Notes: generated from the sequence alone by a model not told the origin. A stretch of DNA of 64,000 nucleotides from Bradyrhizobium sp. BR 10289 (GCF_019455385.1 NZ_JACOFR010000007.1:186001-250000); one strand, 5' to 3'. Shown: positions 34,588-43,798, counted from the first letter of the stretch. Translations and numbers: made by a program.

Positions 34588-35808
34588 ATGTCCGACGTCA
34601 GCCAGCCCGCCGCCCATCCGCCCGTGACCGACTGGGTCCACGATTTCGACCACACCGATCCGCAATGGACGGACGATCCCTTCCCGATCTGGGATCAGCT
34701 GCGCGCCGCAAGCCCGGTGGTGCACACCGAACGCTTCCTCGGCTGCTACATGCCGACCACCTATGAGGCGGTGCGCGAAATCGCAAACGACACCGAACAC
34801 TTCTCCTCGCGCCGCATCATCGTCCGCGATGTCCGCCCCGAAGTCGCCCGGAACGCGGCGCCGCCGATCACGTCCGATCCGCCCGTGCACAAGCCGGCGA
34901 AACAGCTGCTGCTGCCGCCCTTCACGCCGGACGCGATGAAGAAGCTGGAACCGCGGATGCGCGCGATCTGCAACGAGCTGATCGACGGGTTCATCGCCGA
35001 CGGCAAGGTCGACGCGGCCGCGCGCTATGCCAAATACATTCCGGTTCAGGCCATCGCGCACATGCTCGGCATTCCCGAGAGCGACAGCGACCTCTTCATC
35101 AACTGGATCCACATGATCCTCGAGCTCGGCATCAAGGACGAGAGCAAGCTGCTCCAGGCCGTGCAGGAGATGAGCGCCTATTTCACGACGCATATCGAGC
35201 AGCGCAAGAACAAGCCGACCGACGACCTGATCTCCTACCTAATGAACGCCAAGGACAAGGAGGGCCAGCCGCTGGAAGAGTCCCACGTGCTGGGCTCGCT
35301 GCGGCTGCTGCTGATCGCCGGCATCGACACCACCTGGAGCGCGATCGGCTCCTCGCTCTGGCATCTCGCCAGGACGCCTGTTGACCGCGAGCGGCTGATC
35401 GCCGAGCCTGCGCTGATCCCGACCGCGGTGGAGGAACTGCTGCGCGCCTATTCGCCGGTGACCATGGCGCGCGAGGTGGTCAAGGACACCACGGTCTCGG
35501 GCTGTCCGGTCAAGGCGGGCAACATGGTGCTGCTGTCCTTCCCGGCCGCCAACCGCGACCCCAAGATGTTTCCGGAGGCTGACAAAGTCGTGATCGACCG
35601 CCGGGAGAACCGCCACGCCGCCTTCGGTCTTGGCATCCATCGTTGCGTCGGTTCCAACCTGGCACGGATGGAGATGCAGGTGGCGCTGGAGGAATGGCTG
35701 AAGCGGATCCCGGACTTCGCCCTCGATCCGGCAGGCACCGTGACCTGGTCGCAGGGCACGGTGAGAGGCCCGCGCCAGTTGCCAATTCTGCTGGGAAAGG
35801 CGATGTAA
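34588..35808 (+). CDS. Cytochrome P450 (class I, soluble)
   Basis: 406 residues. The oxygen-activating I-helix motif is AGIDTT, the ExxR motif is EELLR, and the heme-cysteine loop is FGLGIHRCVG with Cys near residue 352. No membrane anchor is present. The ATG of MSDVSQPAAH is preceded by AAGGG seven bases upstream, so I discard the longer frame. Partner of the ferredoxin just upstream. Substrate unknown; the following MFS carrier, molybdopterin oxidoreductase and hydrolase could belong to the same pathway. Confidence 0.92.
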   Translation: MSDVSQPAAHPPVTDWVHDFDHTDPQWTDDPFPIWDQLRAASPVVHTERFLGCYMPTTYEAVREIANDTEHFSSRRIIVRDVRPEVARNAAPPITSDPPVHKPAKQLLLPPFTPDAMKKLEPRMRAICNELIDGFIADGKVDAAARYAKYIPVQAIAHMLGIPESDSDLFINWIHMILELGIKDESKLLQAVQEMSAYFTTHIEQRKNKPTDDLISYLMNAKDKEGQPLEESHVLGSLRLLLIAGIDTTWSAIGSSLWHLARTPVDRERLIAEPALIPTAVEELLRAYSPVTMAREVVKDTTVSGCPVKAGNMVLLSFPAANRDPKMFPEADKVVIDRRENRHAAFGLGIHRCVGSNLARMEMQVALEEWLKRIPDFALDPAGTVTWSQGTVRGPRQLPILLGKAM

Positions 35809-35836
35809 GCCTTTCCAAACAGCGGAAAGGCCGGAC

Positions 35837-37159
35837 GTGACTGAGCAAACAACCCAAACGGCCTCCGACCATATCGACATCGCCGACGCCGAGCGGCGGA
35901 TCAAGGCGATCCTGATCGGCTCGATCGGCAATCTCGTCGAGTGGTACGATTTCTACGCCTATACGGCGTTTGCGCTCTATTTCGCCCCTGCCTTCTTCCC
36001 CGGCAACGATCCGGTGGTGCAGCAACTGAACGTCGCCGTGGTCTTCGCGGCGACCTTCCTGATGCGCCCGCTCGGCGGCTGGCTGTTCGGCTATATCGCC
36101 GACCGTTTCGGCCGTCGCCTCTCGCTGACGCTGTCAGTCGTCTTCATGTGCTTCGGTTCGCTGATCATTGCGCTGACGCCGACCTATGCCACGATCGGCT
36201 TTGCCGCGCCGGTGATCCTGGCGCTCGCCCGCGTCATCGAGGGCCTTAGCCTGGGCGGCGAATACGGCGCCAGCGCCACGTATCTCAGCGAGGTCGCCGA
36301 TCCCAGGCATCGCGGGTTCTACTCGAGCTTCCAATACGTCACCCTGATCGGCGGCCAGCTCACCGCGATCATCGTCCTGCTGCTTCTGCAAAAGGTGTTC
36401 CTGACGCCTGAGGAGCTCAAATCCTGGGGCTGGCGCATCCCGTTTGCGATCGGCGCCGCGCTTGCGATCTTTGCCGCGGTGATGCGGCGCAATCTGCACG
36501 AGACCGAGGCGTTCGAGGAAGCCAAGAAGGTGGTGAAACCAACCGGCTCGATCGCCAATCTCTTGCGCTATCCGCGCGAGCTGCTGCTGGTGGTCGGCCT
36601 CACCGCCGGCGGCACCGCGGCGTTCTACACCTTCACCACCTACATGCAGACCTTCGTCAAGCTGTCGGTCGGGCTGACCGAAGACCAGACCACGTTCGTG
36701 ATCTTCGGCACGCTGATCTTCGCGACCCTCCTGCAGCCGATCTACGGCGCCATCTCCGACAAGATCGGGCGCAAGCCGCTGCTGATCTTCTTCGGCGTCG
36801 CCGGCACGCTCGCGACCGTGCCGCTGCTGATGACGCTGAAGGAGACCAAGTCGCCATTCACAGCGTTCATCCTGATTTGCTGCGCCTGGATGTTCGTCGC
36901 CGGCTACACCTCGATCAACGCGGTGGTGAAGGCGGAGCTGTTCCCCACCAACGTCCGCGCCCTCGGCGTCGGCCTGCCCTATGCCATCACGGTCTCGGTC
37001 TTCGGCGGCACGGCGCCTGCGATCGCGCTCTATTTCAAGAGCATCGGGCACGAGGAATGGTTCTACTACTACCTCGCCGGAGTCATCTGCCTGTCGCTGA
37101 TCATCTATTCCACCATGCGCGACACCAAGCACGCCTCCGCAATGCATCGCCACGAATAG
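35837..37159 (+). CDS. MFS transporter, metabolite:H+ symporter (MHS) family
   Basis: 440 residues from a GTG start. Twelve hydrophobic helices. It opens GSIGNLVEWYDFYAYTAFAL, diagnostic of the MHS group (ProP, ShiA, KgtP, citrate carriers), with the loop motif GYIADRFGRR between TM2 and TM3 and RVIEGLSLGGEYGAS. Imports an organic acid or osmolyte with protons. It follows the P450 gene by 28 bases, so co-transcription is likely and the cargo may be the P450 pathway substrate. Confidence 0.88.
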   Translation: MTEQTTQTASDHIDIADAERRIKAILIGSIGNLVEWYDFYAYTAFALYFAPAFFPGNDPVVQQLNVAVVFAATFLMRPLGGWLFGYIADRFGRRLSLTLSVVFMCFGSLIIALTPTYATIGFAAPVILALARVIEGLSLGGEYGASATYLSEVADPRHRGFYSSFQYVTLIGGQLTAIIVLLLLQKVFLTPEELKSWGWRIPFAIGAALAIFAAVMRRNLHETEAFEEAKKVVKPTGSIANLLRYPRELLLVVGLTAGGTAAFYTFTTYMQTFVKLSVGLTEDQTTFVIFGTLIFATLLQPIYGAISDKIGRKPLLIFFGVAGTLATVPLLMTLKETKSPFTAFILICCAWMFVAGYTSINAVVKAELFPTNVRALGVGLPYAITVSVFGGTAPAIALYFKSIGHEEWFYYYLAGVICLSLIIYSTMRDTKHASAMHRHE

Positions 37160-37177
37160 CTCATTGACGAGTGGATC

Positions 37178-37837
37178 ATGACCGACGAGACGCCATCCGA
37201 CAGCAAGCTGACGCGAACCAAGGAGAAATGGGCGCGCGAAGGCCGCTTCCTCACGGGCAAGATCACACGTCCGGAAGACCAGCGCCTGCCGCCGGGCCAG
37301 CACCTGACGAAGGACTGGCCGGTGCTCGATCTCGGCGTGATGCCGCCGGTGTCGCGCGAGCGCTGGCGGCTCGACGTCTACGGCGCGGTCGAAAATCCCG
37401 TGTTCTGGACCTTTGCCGAGTTCATGGCGCAGAAGCAGGACCAGTTCACCTCCGACATCCACTGCGTGACGACCTGGTCACGCTACGACAATGAGTGGGA
37501 AGGCCTCGCCACGCGCGAGCTGCTCGCGGCCTGCCGGCCGCGGGAGGACGCGCGCTTCGTGGTGCTGCATTCCTACGACGGTTACACCACCAACCTTCCG
37601 CTGGACGACTTCGCCGCCGAGGACGCCCTGCTCGCCCATAGCTGGTCGGGCCAGCCGCTGACGGCAGAGCACGGCGGCCCGGTGCGGCTGGTCGTTCCGC
37701 ATCTCTATTTCTGGAAGAGCGCGAAATGGCTGCAGGCCATCGAGTTCGTGACCGAGGACGCACCTGGCTTCTGGGAAGTCCGCGGCTATCATAACCGCGG
37801 CGATCCCTGGGCCGAGCAGCGCTATTCAGGCGATTAG
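37178..37837 (+). CDS. Sulfite-oxidase-like molybdopterin-dependent oxidoreductase
   Basis: 219 residues forming a single Oxidored_molyb domain. The molybdenum-ligating cysteine is probably in DIHCVTTWSRYDNEW near residue 91. No Tat or Sec signal is visible at the N-terminus, unlike MsrP/YedY, so it is probably cytoplasmic. The C-terminus has VRLVVPHLYFWKSAKWLQAI, a family block. It lies 18 bases after the MFS gene. Substrate unknown. Confidence 0.85.
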   Translation: MTDETPSDSKLTRTKEKWAREGRFLTGKITRPEDQRLPPGQHLTKDWPVLDLGVMPPVSRERWRLDVYGAVENPVFWTFAEFMAQKQDQFTSDIHCVTTWSRYDNEWEGLATRELLAACRPREDARFVVLHSYDGYTTNLPLDDFAAEDALLAHSWSGQPLTAEHGGPVRLVVPHLYFWKSAKWLQAIEFVTEDAPGFWEVRGYHNRGDPWAEQRYSGD

Positions 37838-37863
37838 GATTCACGCAGACACGGGGGAAGCCC

Positions 37864-39087
37864 ATGCCGACGGAGCGCTTTCAATTCACCGGCGAAGGTG
37901 GCCATCAGCTCGCCGCCGCGCTGGAACTGCCCGACGGCGAGCCCGCGGCCTATGCGCTGTTCGCGCATTGCTTCACCTGCGGCAAGGACACGCTGGCGGC
38001 CAAGCGCATCTCGGTCGCGCTCGCCGCCAAGGGAATCGCGGTGCTGCGCTTCGATTTCACCGGACTGGGTTCCAGCGAGGGTGATTTCGCCAACTCGACC
38101 TTCTCTTCCAATGTCGCCGATCTCGTGCGCGCCGCGGATCACCTGCGCGAGACCCGCAAGGCGCCGTCGCTCTTGATCGGCCACAGCCTCGGCGGCGCCG
38201 CGATCCTGGCGGCGGCCGGAAAGATTCCCGAGGCCAGCGCGGTCGCGACCCTCGCGGCCCCCTCCGACCCCGCCCATGTCACCGGCCTGTTCAAGGAGCA
38301 CATCGACGACATCCGCACCCAAGGTGAGGTCGAAGTTTCGCTGGCGGGGCGCCCGTTCCGGATCAAGCGCGAATTCCTCGACGACATCGCCGAGCACGAG
38401 CTGATGAAGGACATCACGGGCTTGCACAAGGCGCTGCTGGTTATGCACTCGCCGGTCGACGATACCGTCGGCATCGACAATGCGACGAAGATCTTCGTTT
38501 CGGCAAAACACCCCAAGAGTTTTGTCTCGCTCGACCATGCCGATCATCTGCTGAGCAAGCCCGCCGACGCGCTCTACGCGGCGGATGTGATCACCGCCTG
38601 GGCCAGCCGCTACATCGACACGGCAAAACCTGCGAAGGCGATGGATCTGGTCGAAGAACCACGAAAAGTCGTGGTGCAGGAGACCCGCAAGAGCAAGTTC
38701 AACCAGATCATCACGGTCGGGCCGCATCATCTCGTCGCGGACGAACCGAAAGCCGCCGGCGGCGAGGATGCCGGCCCCGGCCCCTATGATTTCCTGCTCG
38801 CCGGTCTCGGCGCCTGCACCTCCATGACCATGCGCCTCTATGCCGACCGCAAGTCGCTGCCGCTGGATCGCGTCACCGTCACGTTGAAGCATTCGAAGAT
38901 CTACGCCAAGGACTGCGCGGAGTGCGAGACGCGCGACGGCATGCTCGACCAGATCGAGCGCGATATCGCGATCGACGGCGCGCTCGATGCCGAGCAGCGC
39001 AAGAAGCTGATGGAGATCGCCGACAAGTGCCCGGTGCACCGGACACTCACCTCGGAGATCCGGATCGTGACGAAGGCGGTGGACTAA
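37864..39087 (+). CDS. Fusion of alpha/beta hydrolase and OsmC-family domains
   Basis: 407 residues. Residues about 1-255 are an alpha/beta hydrolase (lid-less, GHSLGGAA nucleophile elbow near 107, a triad Asp in MHSPVDDTVG and His in SLDHADHL). Residues about 270-407 are an OsmC/Ohr thiol-peroxidase-like domain with both redox cysteines, in GLGACTSMTMRLYADRK and ADKCPVHRTL. The ribosome-binding site is GGGGGAAG. The order is known from other Proteobacteria. It might detoxify organic peroxides released from esters, but the joint function is unproven. Last gene of the run starting at the ferredoxin. Confidence 0.87.
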   Translation: MPTERFQFTGEGGHQLAAALELPDGEPAAYALFAHCFTCGKDTLAAKRISVALAAKGIAVLRFDFTGLGSSEGDFANSTFSSNVADLVRAADHLRETRKAPSLLIGHSLGGAAILAAAGKIPEASAVATLAAPSDPAHVTGLFKEHIDDIRTQGEVEVSLAGRPFRIKREFLDDIAEHELMKDITGLHKALLVMHSPVDDTVGIDNATKIFVSAKHPKSFVSLDHADHLLSKPADALYAADVITAWASRYIDTAKPAKAMDLVEEPRKVVVQETRKSKFNQIITVGPHHLVADEPKAAGGEDAGPGPYDFLLAGLGACTSMTMRLYADRKSLPLDRVTVTLKHSKIYAKDCAECETRDGMLDQIERDIAIDGALDAEQRKKLMEIADKCPVHRTLTSEIRIVTKAVD

Positions 39088-39097
39088 CCGGCTTACC

Positions 39098-40546
39098 CTA
39101 GAAGCACGACGCCATCGTTCGCAGGGCCGCGCTGATCTCGCCCTCGCGCCAGGCGGCGAAGCCGAGCAGCAGGCCGTGATCGCGCGGCTTTCCGAGTGAC
39201 AGGCCGGACAGCGCGCGCGTCACGACGCCTGCCTCGGCCAACCGCTTGACCGCTGCCCGATCGGCGGCGCCGCGCTTCAGGCGCGCGACGAGCTGGATGC
39301 CGCCTGAGGGAACTTCGGCCGTCAGCACCTCGCCGAGATGGCGCTCCAGCCCCTCGGCCAGATGATCGCGGCGCGCGTGATAGAGCCGGCGCATCCGGCG
39401 CAGATGCGCGAGGAAATGCCCGTCGGTGATGAACTCGGCGAGCGCCTCCTGGATGTGGCTGGACGCGATCAGGCCGATATGCCGCTGCGCGATATCGAGC
39501 GTGCCGACCAGGGCCGGCGGCACGACGAGATAGCCGAGCCGGATATCCGAGGTCATCGCCTTCGTGAACGTGCCGACATAGAACACGCGGCCATCGGTAT
39601 CCAATCCCTGCAAGGCTGGCACCGGCCGGCTGTCGTAGTGGAATTCGCCGTCGTAATCGTCTTCCACGATCCAGGTCTTGCCGGGCTTGCCGAGCTTTAG
39701 AAACGCGATGCGGCGGGTGAGCGACATCAACCGCCCGGTCGGGTGCTGGTGCGAGGGCGTCATGAAGATCAGCGTCGGGGCCGCGCCGCCCGGCATCCGC
39801 TGCATGCCTTCCTCGTCCAGCCTGATGCCGCTCACGCGCGCACCGGAGGCGCGGAACGCGGCCACCGCACCGGGATAGCCGGGATCCTCCACCCAGACGT
39901 CATCGCCGGGCGTGATCAGCACGGCTGCAATCAGGGTCAGCGCCGCCTGCGCGCTCGGCAGGATCAGGATCTGGTCTGCGCCGGCGCGAACGCCTCGGCT
40001 GGCCGCCAGATATTGCGCCAGCGCCTCGCGCAGGCGCGGCCGGTTGACGGGGCCGAGCTCGCGCCTGCCTGCGCGCACCGCGCTACGGCGCAGGCAGCGG
40101 GCCCAGATCTCGCTCGGAAACTCCCGTGCATCGCCATGCCCGGGACGCAGCGGCTTCATCGGCGCCTGATAGGACATCGGCCAATCTGCCCGCGCGAGCT
40201 TCGAGGCCCAGGGAGAGAGCCGCGGCGTGCCGGAGCGCACCTGCGACGCTATGGCGCCTGCCCGCACGATGCGCTCGCCGCTGTCGACCGTCACGACCGG
40301 GCGCCGCCCGTGCGACGCAGCCAGATATCCTTCGGCGGCAAGCTGCTCGAATGCGTAGGTGACGGTGTTGCGGGAGACGCCGAGATCGCTCGCGAGCCGG
40401 CGGCTCGACGGCAATGCGCGGCCCCTGCCGATGCGGCCGCTTCCGATCAGCTCCCTGAGCCGGCTCGCCAGCTGGGCCACGAGCCCTTCCTCGCCGGTCC
40501 GCTTCAGCTCGATCAGCGCAGCGATCATGTCGTCGGAAACTGGCAC
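39098..40546 (-). CDS. MocR-type regulator (GntR DNA-binding domain plus aminotransferase domain)
   Basis: 482 residues. The N-terminal GntR winged helix covers about 15-80 (RALPSSRRLASDLGVSRNTV). A linker leads to a fold-type I aminotransferase domain from about 130, with the PLP lysine probably in VGTFTKAMTSDIRLGYLV. PLP-binding regulators of this kind control amino acid or vitamin B6 genes. It is divergent from a DMT exporter gene with 82 bases between the starts, so the exporter is the likely target. It converges with the OsmC-fusion gene, ten bases apart. Confidence 0.9.
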   Translation of the reverse strand: MPVSDDMIAALIELKRTGEEGLVAQLASRLRELIGSGRIGRGRALPSSRRLASDLGVSRNTVTYAFEQLAAEGYLAASHGRRPVVTVDSGERIVRAGAIASQVRSGTPRLSPWASKLARADWPMSYQAPMKPLRPGHGDAREFPSEIWARCLRRSAVRAGRRELGPVNRPRLREALAQYLAASRGVRAGADQILILPSAQAALTLIAAVLITPGDDVWVEDPGYPGAVAAFRASGARVSGIRLDEEGMQRMPGGAAPTLIFMTPSHQHPTGRLMSLTRRIAFLKLGKPGKTWIVEDDYDGEFHYDSRPVPALQGLDTDGRVFYVGTFTKAMTSDIRLGYLVVPPALVGTLDIAQRHIGLIASSHIQEALAEFITDGHFLAHLRRMRRLYHARRDHLAEGLERHLGEVLTAEVPSGGIQLVARLKRGAADRAAVKRLAEAGVVTRALSGLSLGKPRDHGLLLGFAAWREGEISAALRTMASCF

Positions 40547-40628
40547 CTTATTCCTTCTCGATCTGGCGCTTTTTCAAGGACCAGGCCGGATGCTACCTGC
40601 GGTGCCGGACTGCTTCAAGGATGTTGCG

Positions 40629-41543
40629 ATGAACTCCCTGTCACCCCGCGCGGCCGTCGGCCTGTTTCTCATCGTCGTGCTGGCCTGGGGCGTAAACTGG
40701 TCGGTGACGAAACAGCTCGTCCAGTTTCTCCCGCCACTCTGGACGTCGGCGATCCGGAGCTGGATCGCGCTGGCCGGATTGTTCGTGATCCTCGGGCTCA
40801 GCAACAATCTGGTGATCCCGGAGCGGCGCGACATTCCGGTGATCCTGAGCGTCGCACTGCTGCACATGACGATCTTCTCGGTGCTGGTTGCGGCCGGCGT
40901 GCGCTTCCTGCCCGCGGGCAAGGCCATCGTACTCGGCTACACCACGCCGCTCTGGGTCGCGATCGCCGCGCCGCTGCTCGGCAAGGACACGCTGACGGCG
41001 CCGAAGCTCGCCGGTGCGCTGCTGGGGCTGATCGGCCTCGCCGTGATCCTGAACCCGACGTCGATCGACTGGACCAATGGCAACGTCGTGCTCGGCGCCG
41101 GCATGGTGATTCTCGCCGCGATCTCCTGGGCCGCGAACATCATCTATATCCGCGCCCATCGCTGGATCGCCTCGCCGTTGCAACTGCTGATCTGGCAGGT
41201 GTTCGTCGCAACCATCATCCTGACGGGATCGGCGGCCGTCACGGATGGCCTGCCGCACGCGGAATGGTCGTGGAAGCTCGTGCTGCTGTTCCTGTATTCC
41301 GGTCTGATCGGAACGGCGCTGGCCTATTGGGCGATGTCGATGGTCAACAAGAGCATCTCGGCGCTGACGACCTCGCTCGGCACCACCGGAACGCCGCTCG
41401 TCGGCATCGCCAGCGCTGCGATCCTGCTGGGCGAGCCGATCGACATGAGCCTTGCCGTCGCGGCGGCGCTGATCGTCACCGGCATCGGCCTTGCGACGCT
41501 GGGCGACCGGCTCAAGCGCCGTCAGGCCACCGCGAGCGGCTGA
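40629..41543 (+). CDS. DMT-superfamily (EamA) transporter
   Basis: 304 residues with ten predicted helices in two EamA repeats, the second beginning near residue 155. It opens MNSLSPRAAVGLFLIVVLAWGVNWSV. The ribosome-binding site AAGGA is seven bases before the ATG. Probably exports an amino acid or related metabolite, by analogy with other EamA exporters paired with MocR regulators. Its 3' end overlaps the convergent YeeE/YedE gene by 22 bases. Confidence 0.88.
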   Translation: MNSLSPRAAVGLFLIVVLAWGVNWSVTKQLVQFLPPLWTSAIRSWIALAGLFVILGLSNNLVIPERRDIPVILSVALLHMTIFSVLVAAGVRFLPAGKAIVLGYTTPLWVAIAAPLLGKDTLTAPKLAGALLGLIGLAVILNPTSIDWTNGNVVLGAGMVILAAISWAANIIYIRAHRWIASPLQLLIWQVFVATIILTGSAAVTDGLPHAEWSWKLVLLFLYSGLIGTALAYWAMSMVNKSISALTTSLGTTGTPLVGIASAAILLGEPIDMSLAVAAALIVTGIGLATLGDRLKRRQATASG

Positions 41544-42580
41544 ACGCGCAAGGCTCCGCGCAGGCCCGCCGTCGTGCCGAGCAGGATGCCGGCGAGTGCG
41601 ACGAACGAGCCGAACGCAAGCGTCGAGACGCCCGTGAGGCCCTGCCCGATCGAGCAGCCGAATGCCATCACGCCGCCGATCCCCATCAGCGCGGCACCAC
41701 CGGCCGAGCGCAGCATGTGACGCGGAGACGAATAGCCTTCGAGGTGGAAGCGCCCCGTCGCGAGCGCGGTGACGAGGCTGCCGGCGAAGACGCCGGCCAC
41801 GGTCGCAATGCCAAAATTCAGCGCCAGGCCGGTCGAGAGCATGACATATTGCAGGGTGTCCGCGATTGGCGCGACAAAAGTGAGCGACGTCACCGGCACC
41901 GGGTTGAAATCATCGGCGCCGAGATAGCCGGTAACGAACCAGCCGGCGGCAACGAGCAGGCCGACAATGAAGCCCGCTGCGATCTGACCCGACGAGCGGC
42001 GGAAGGGTGGATGCGCGAACGCGAACAGCACCAGCGCGATGACGATGACGGCGGCAGCGATCGCGCGCGCGCTCACTTCGGTGAAACCGAGCGTCGCCAG
42101 CATCGACGGCAGCGAATTGGCGCTGAAAGTGGTTTGCGAGGCCTGCACCAGTGCGATGCGTGCCGGCGCGATCAAGCCCTTGAGCGTCATCTGCGCGGCG
42201 ATGGCAAGCACGATCACGACGACGAAGGAGCGGAGATTGCCGCGGCCGAGCAGCACCAGCGCGCGCGAGCCGCAACCGTTCGACAGCACCATGCCGTAGC
42301 CGAACAGCAGACCGCCGAGGAAGAGCACCGGCACCGAGAAGGATTGCTGCAGGTAGATCGACTTGCCGAGATCGGCCATGCCATTGCCCGCAAGGAACTG
42401 GCTGGCGGCAATCGCAACCGCAATCGCCAGCGCATAAGAGCGCACCAGCCGGCTGTCTCCCTTCGCCAAAAAGCCGCGCATGCTGCTCATCAGGCAGAAA
42501 CCGCTGAGCAGGCCAACGGCGCCGTAGATGAGGCCGATGGCAAGGCCGGCGAGGATGACGAGCTGGGGGGATTCCATCAT
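41522..42580 (-). CDS. YeeE/YedE-family (DUF395) sulfur-compound transporter
   Basis: 352 residues, highly hydrophobic, with two sulf_transp repeats. Conserved cysteines are present: GLLSGFCLMSS, LSNGCGSRALV and FGCSIGQGLTG. The fused form of two repeats resembles TsuA-type thiosulfate carriers, in which such cysteines line the pathway. The start codon shares a base with the stop of the upstream dehydrogenase gene (TAATG). A second ATG follows immediately, so the start may be one codon later. Its end overlaps the convergent DMT gene. Confidence 0.86.
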   Translation of the reverse strand: MMESPQLVILAGLAIGLIYGAVGLLSGFCLMSSMRGFLAKGDSRLVRSYALAIAVAIAASQFLAGNGMADLGKSIYLQQSFSVPVLFLGGLLFGYGMVLSNGCGSRALVLLGRGNLRSFVVVIVLAIAAQMTLKGLIAPARIALVQASQTTFSANSLPSMLATLGFTEVSARAIAAAVIVIALVLFAFAHPPFRRSSGQIAAGFIVGLLVAAGWFVTGYLGADDFNPVPVTSLTFVAPIADTLQYVMLSTGLALNFGIATVAGVFAGSLVTALATGRFHLEGYSSPRHMLRSAGGAALMGIGGVMAFGCSIGQGLTGVSTLAFGSFVALAGILLGTTAGLRGALRVQPLAVA

Positions 42581-43584
42581 TACGGCTTCAGGATCACGCG
42601 GTCCCGCGAGGAGCCGGCGACCGCGACATAGGCCTCCTTCGCGCGCTCCAGCGGATAGACGGCGTTTGCCTTGATCGGAAACGGCTTCAGATGGCCGCTC
42701 ACAAAGCCCGGACCGAGGTCGCGCAGCACCGCGCCCGTTGCAGCCGACGACAGGCCGAGCGTGTCGATACCGACATAGGTGTGCTGTCCGCGATAGAATT
42801 CGAGAATGTTGAACTGCACGATGCGGTCGATCGCGGCGATCAGGATCTGCCGGCCGCGCAGCGCCAACGACTTGTGCGCGGCCTGGAAGTAGGGATCGCC
42901 GACCGTGTTGAAGACGATGTCGGCGCCCTTGCCGCCGGTCAGCTCACGCACGCGCGTCGCGACATCGGTCGCGGAAGCATCGATCACCTCGACCGGCGCA
43001 TTGCTGTGGCCTTCATAGGCTTCCGCCTTGCGGACCACGCCGATCACGCGCGCGCCCTGCCAAGTCGCGATCTGCACGGCGGCCTGGCCGACCTTGCCGT
43101 TGACGCCGAACACCAGCACCGTCTCACCGGGCTTTGGAATGCCGGCGCGACGAAAACCTTCCATCGCCGTGACGAAGGGCACGCCGATGCCGGCGGCCTC
43201 TTCCCAGGACACCGCCCTTGGCTTCTCCACGACGGCATCGGCCTCGACGACGAGATGGCTGGCGTGGGTGCCATCGCGGCGAATGCCGAGATCGCCGGAG
43301 GAGCCGAACACCTCGCGCCCGATCGTGCCGGCCGGCCCGTCGATCACCACACCGGCGTAATCGCGGCCGGGCGTGCGCGGGAAGACGGCATAGGGCATCA
43401 GCCCGGTCGCGGCCTTGACGTCGGACGGATTGACGGCGGCGGCCTTGACCTCGATCAGGACATCGTTCGGGCCACGCGTGAGTTTGTGGGGCTCAACGAC
43501 AGGCGCAACCGCCGCGGCGTTTTCAGCCTTGGCAGTGAGGCGCACGCAACGAGCTTCGACGGTTTGGGGATCGGCAGATGACAT
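42580..43584 (-). CDS. Zinc-independent alcohol dehydrogenase / quinone oxidoreductase family protein
   Basis: 334 residues of the MDR superfamily. The GroES-like domain lies at about 25-130 (VNPSDVKAATG, GRDYAGVV) and the NADPH-binding domain around 155-290 (GVNGKVGQAAVQIATWQG). The catalytic zinc ligands Cys and His of classical alcohol dehydrogenases are absent, so it is quinone-reductase or crotonyl-CoA-reductase-like. The ATG has no good Shine-Dalgarno and lies just below a strong hairpin. It is coupled to YeeE/YedE by TAATG. Confidence 0.85.
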   Translation of the reverse strand: MSSADPQTVEARCVRLTAKAENAAAVAPVVEPHKLTRGPNDVLIEVKAAAVNPSDVKAATGLMPYAVFPRTPGRDYAGVVIDGPAGTIGREVFGSSGDLGIRRDGTHASHLVVEADAVVEKPRAVSWEEAAGIGVPFVTAMEGFRRAGIPKPGETVLVFGVNGKVGQAAVQIATWQGARVIGVVRKAEAYEGHSNAPVEVIDASATDVATRVRELTGGKGADIVFNTVGDPYFQAAHKSLALRGRQILIAAIDRIVQFNILEFYRGQHTYVGIDTLGLSSAATGAVLRDLGPGFVSGHLKPFPIKANAVYPLERAKEAYVAVAGSSRDRVILKP

Positions 43585-43587
43585 GGA

Positions 43588-43614
43588 AAGGACCCGCGAT
43601 GTCTCGCGGGCCTT
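43588..43614 (-). terminator. Terminator-like hairpin directly before the dehydrogenase start
   Basis: In minus orientation AAGGCCCGCGA, loop GACA, then TCGCGGGTCCTT form an 11-bp stem with one bulged base, followed by TCC. It lies 4 bases above the ATG of the dehydrogenase at 43584, downstream of paaK and of a repeat element. It may end the paa transcript or attenuate the dehydrogenase-yeeE operon. Confidence 0.55.
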
Positions 43615-43661
43615 GTCGCCTTTGGGGACGGTCGAGTCAACCGCCGCATCCTCAACTGCCG

Positions 43662-43798
43662 CCCGTCATCCTGAGGCGCGAGCAGTGCGGTGCGCGGCAC
43701 CGCACTGAGAGCCTCGAAGGATGAACGCCCCCCGCTGCGGCATCCGGGCCGTCGCCCTTCGAGGGCCGCTGAAGAAGCGGCCACCTCAGGGTGACGGG
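43662..43798. repeat. Intergenic palindromic repeat (CGTCATCCTGAGG family)
   Basis: The left arm CCGTCATCCTGAGGCGCG and the right arm CCACCTCAGGGTGACGG pair with few mismatches. GAGCCTCGAAGGATGA and GCCCTTCGAGGGC lie inside, with a separate GCGGCC stem. It fills the space after paaK. Confidence 0.8.

Noticed and set aside
39743..42631. 962-codon open frame crossing mocR, the DMT gene and yeeE
   Set aside because: It overlaps three genes with clear family motifs and has low-complexity Arg/Ala/His composition, with no domain.
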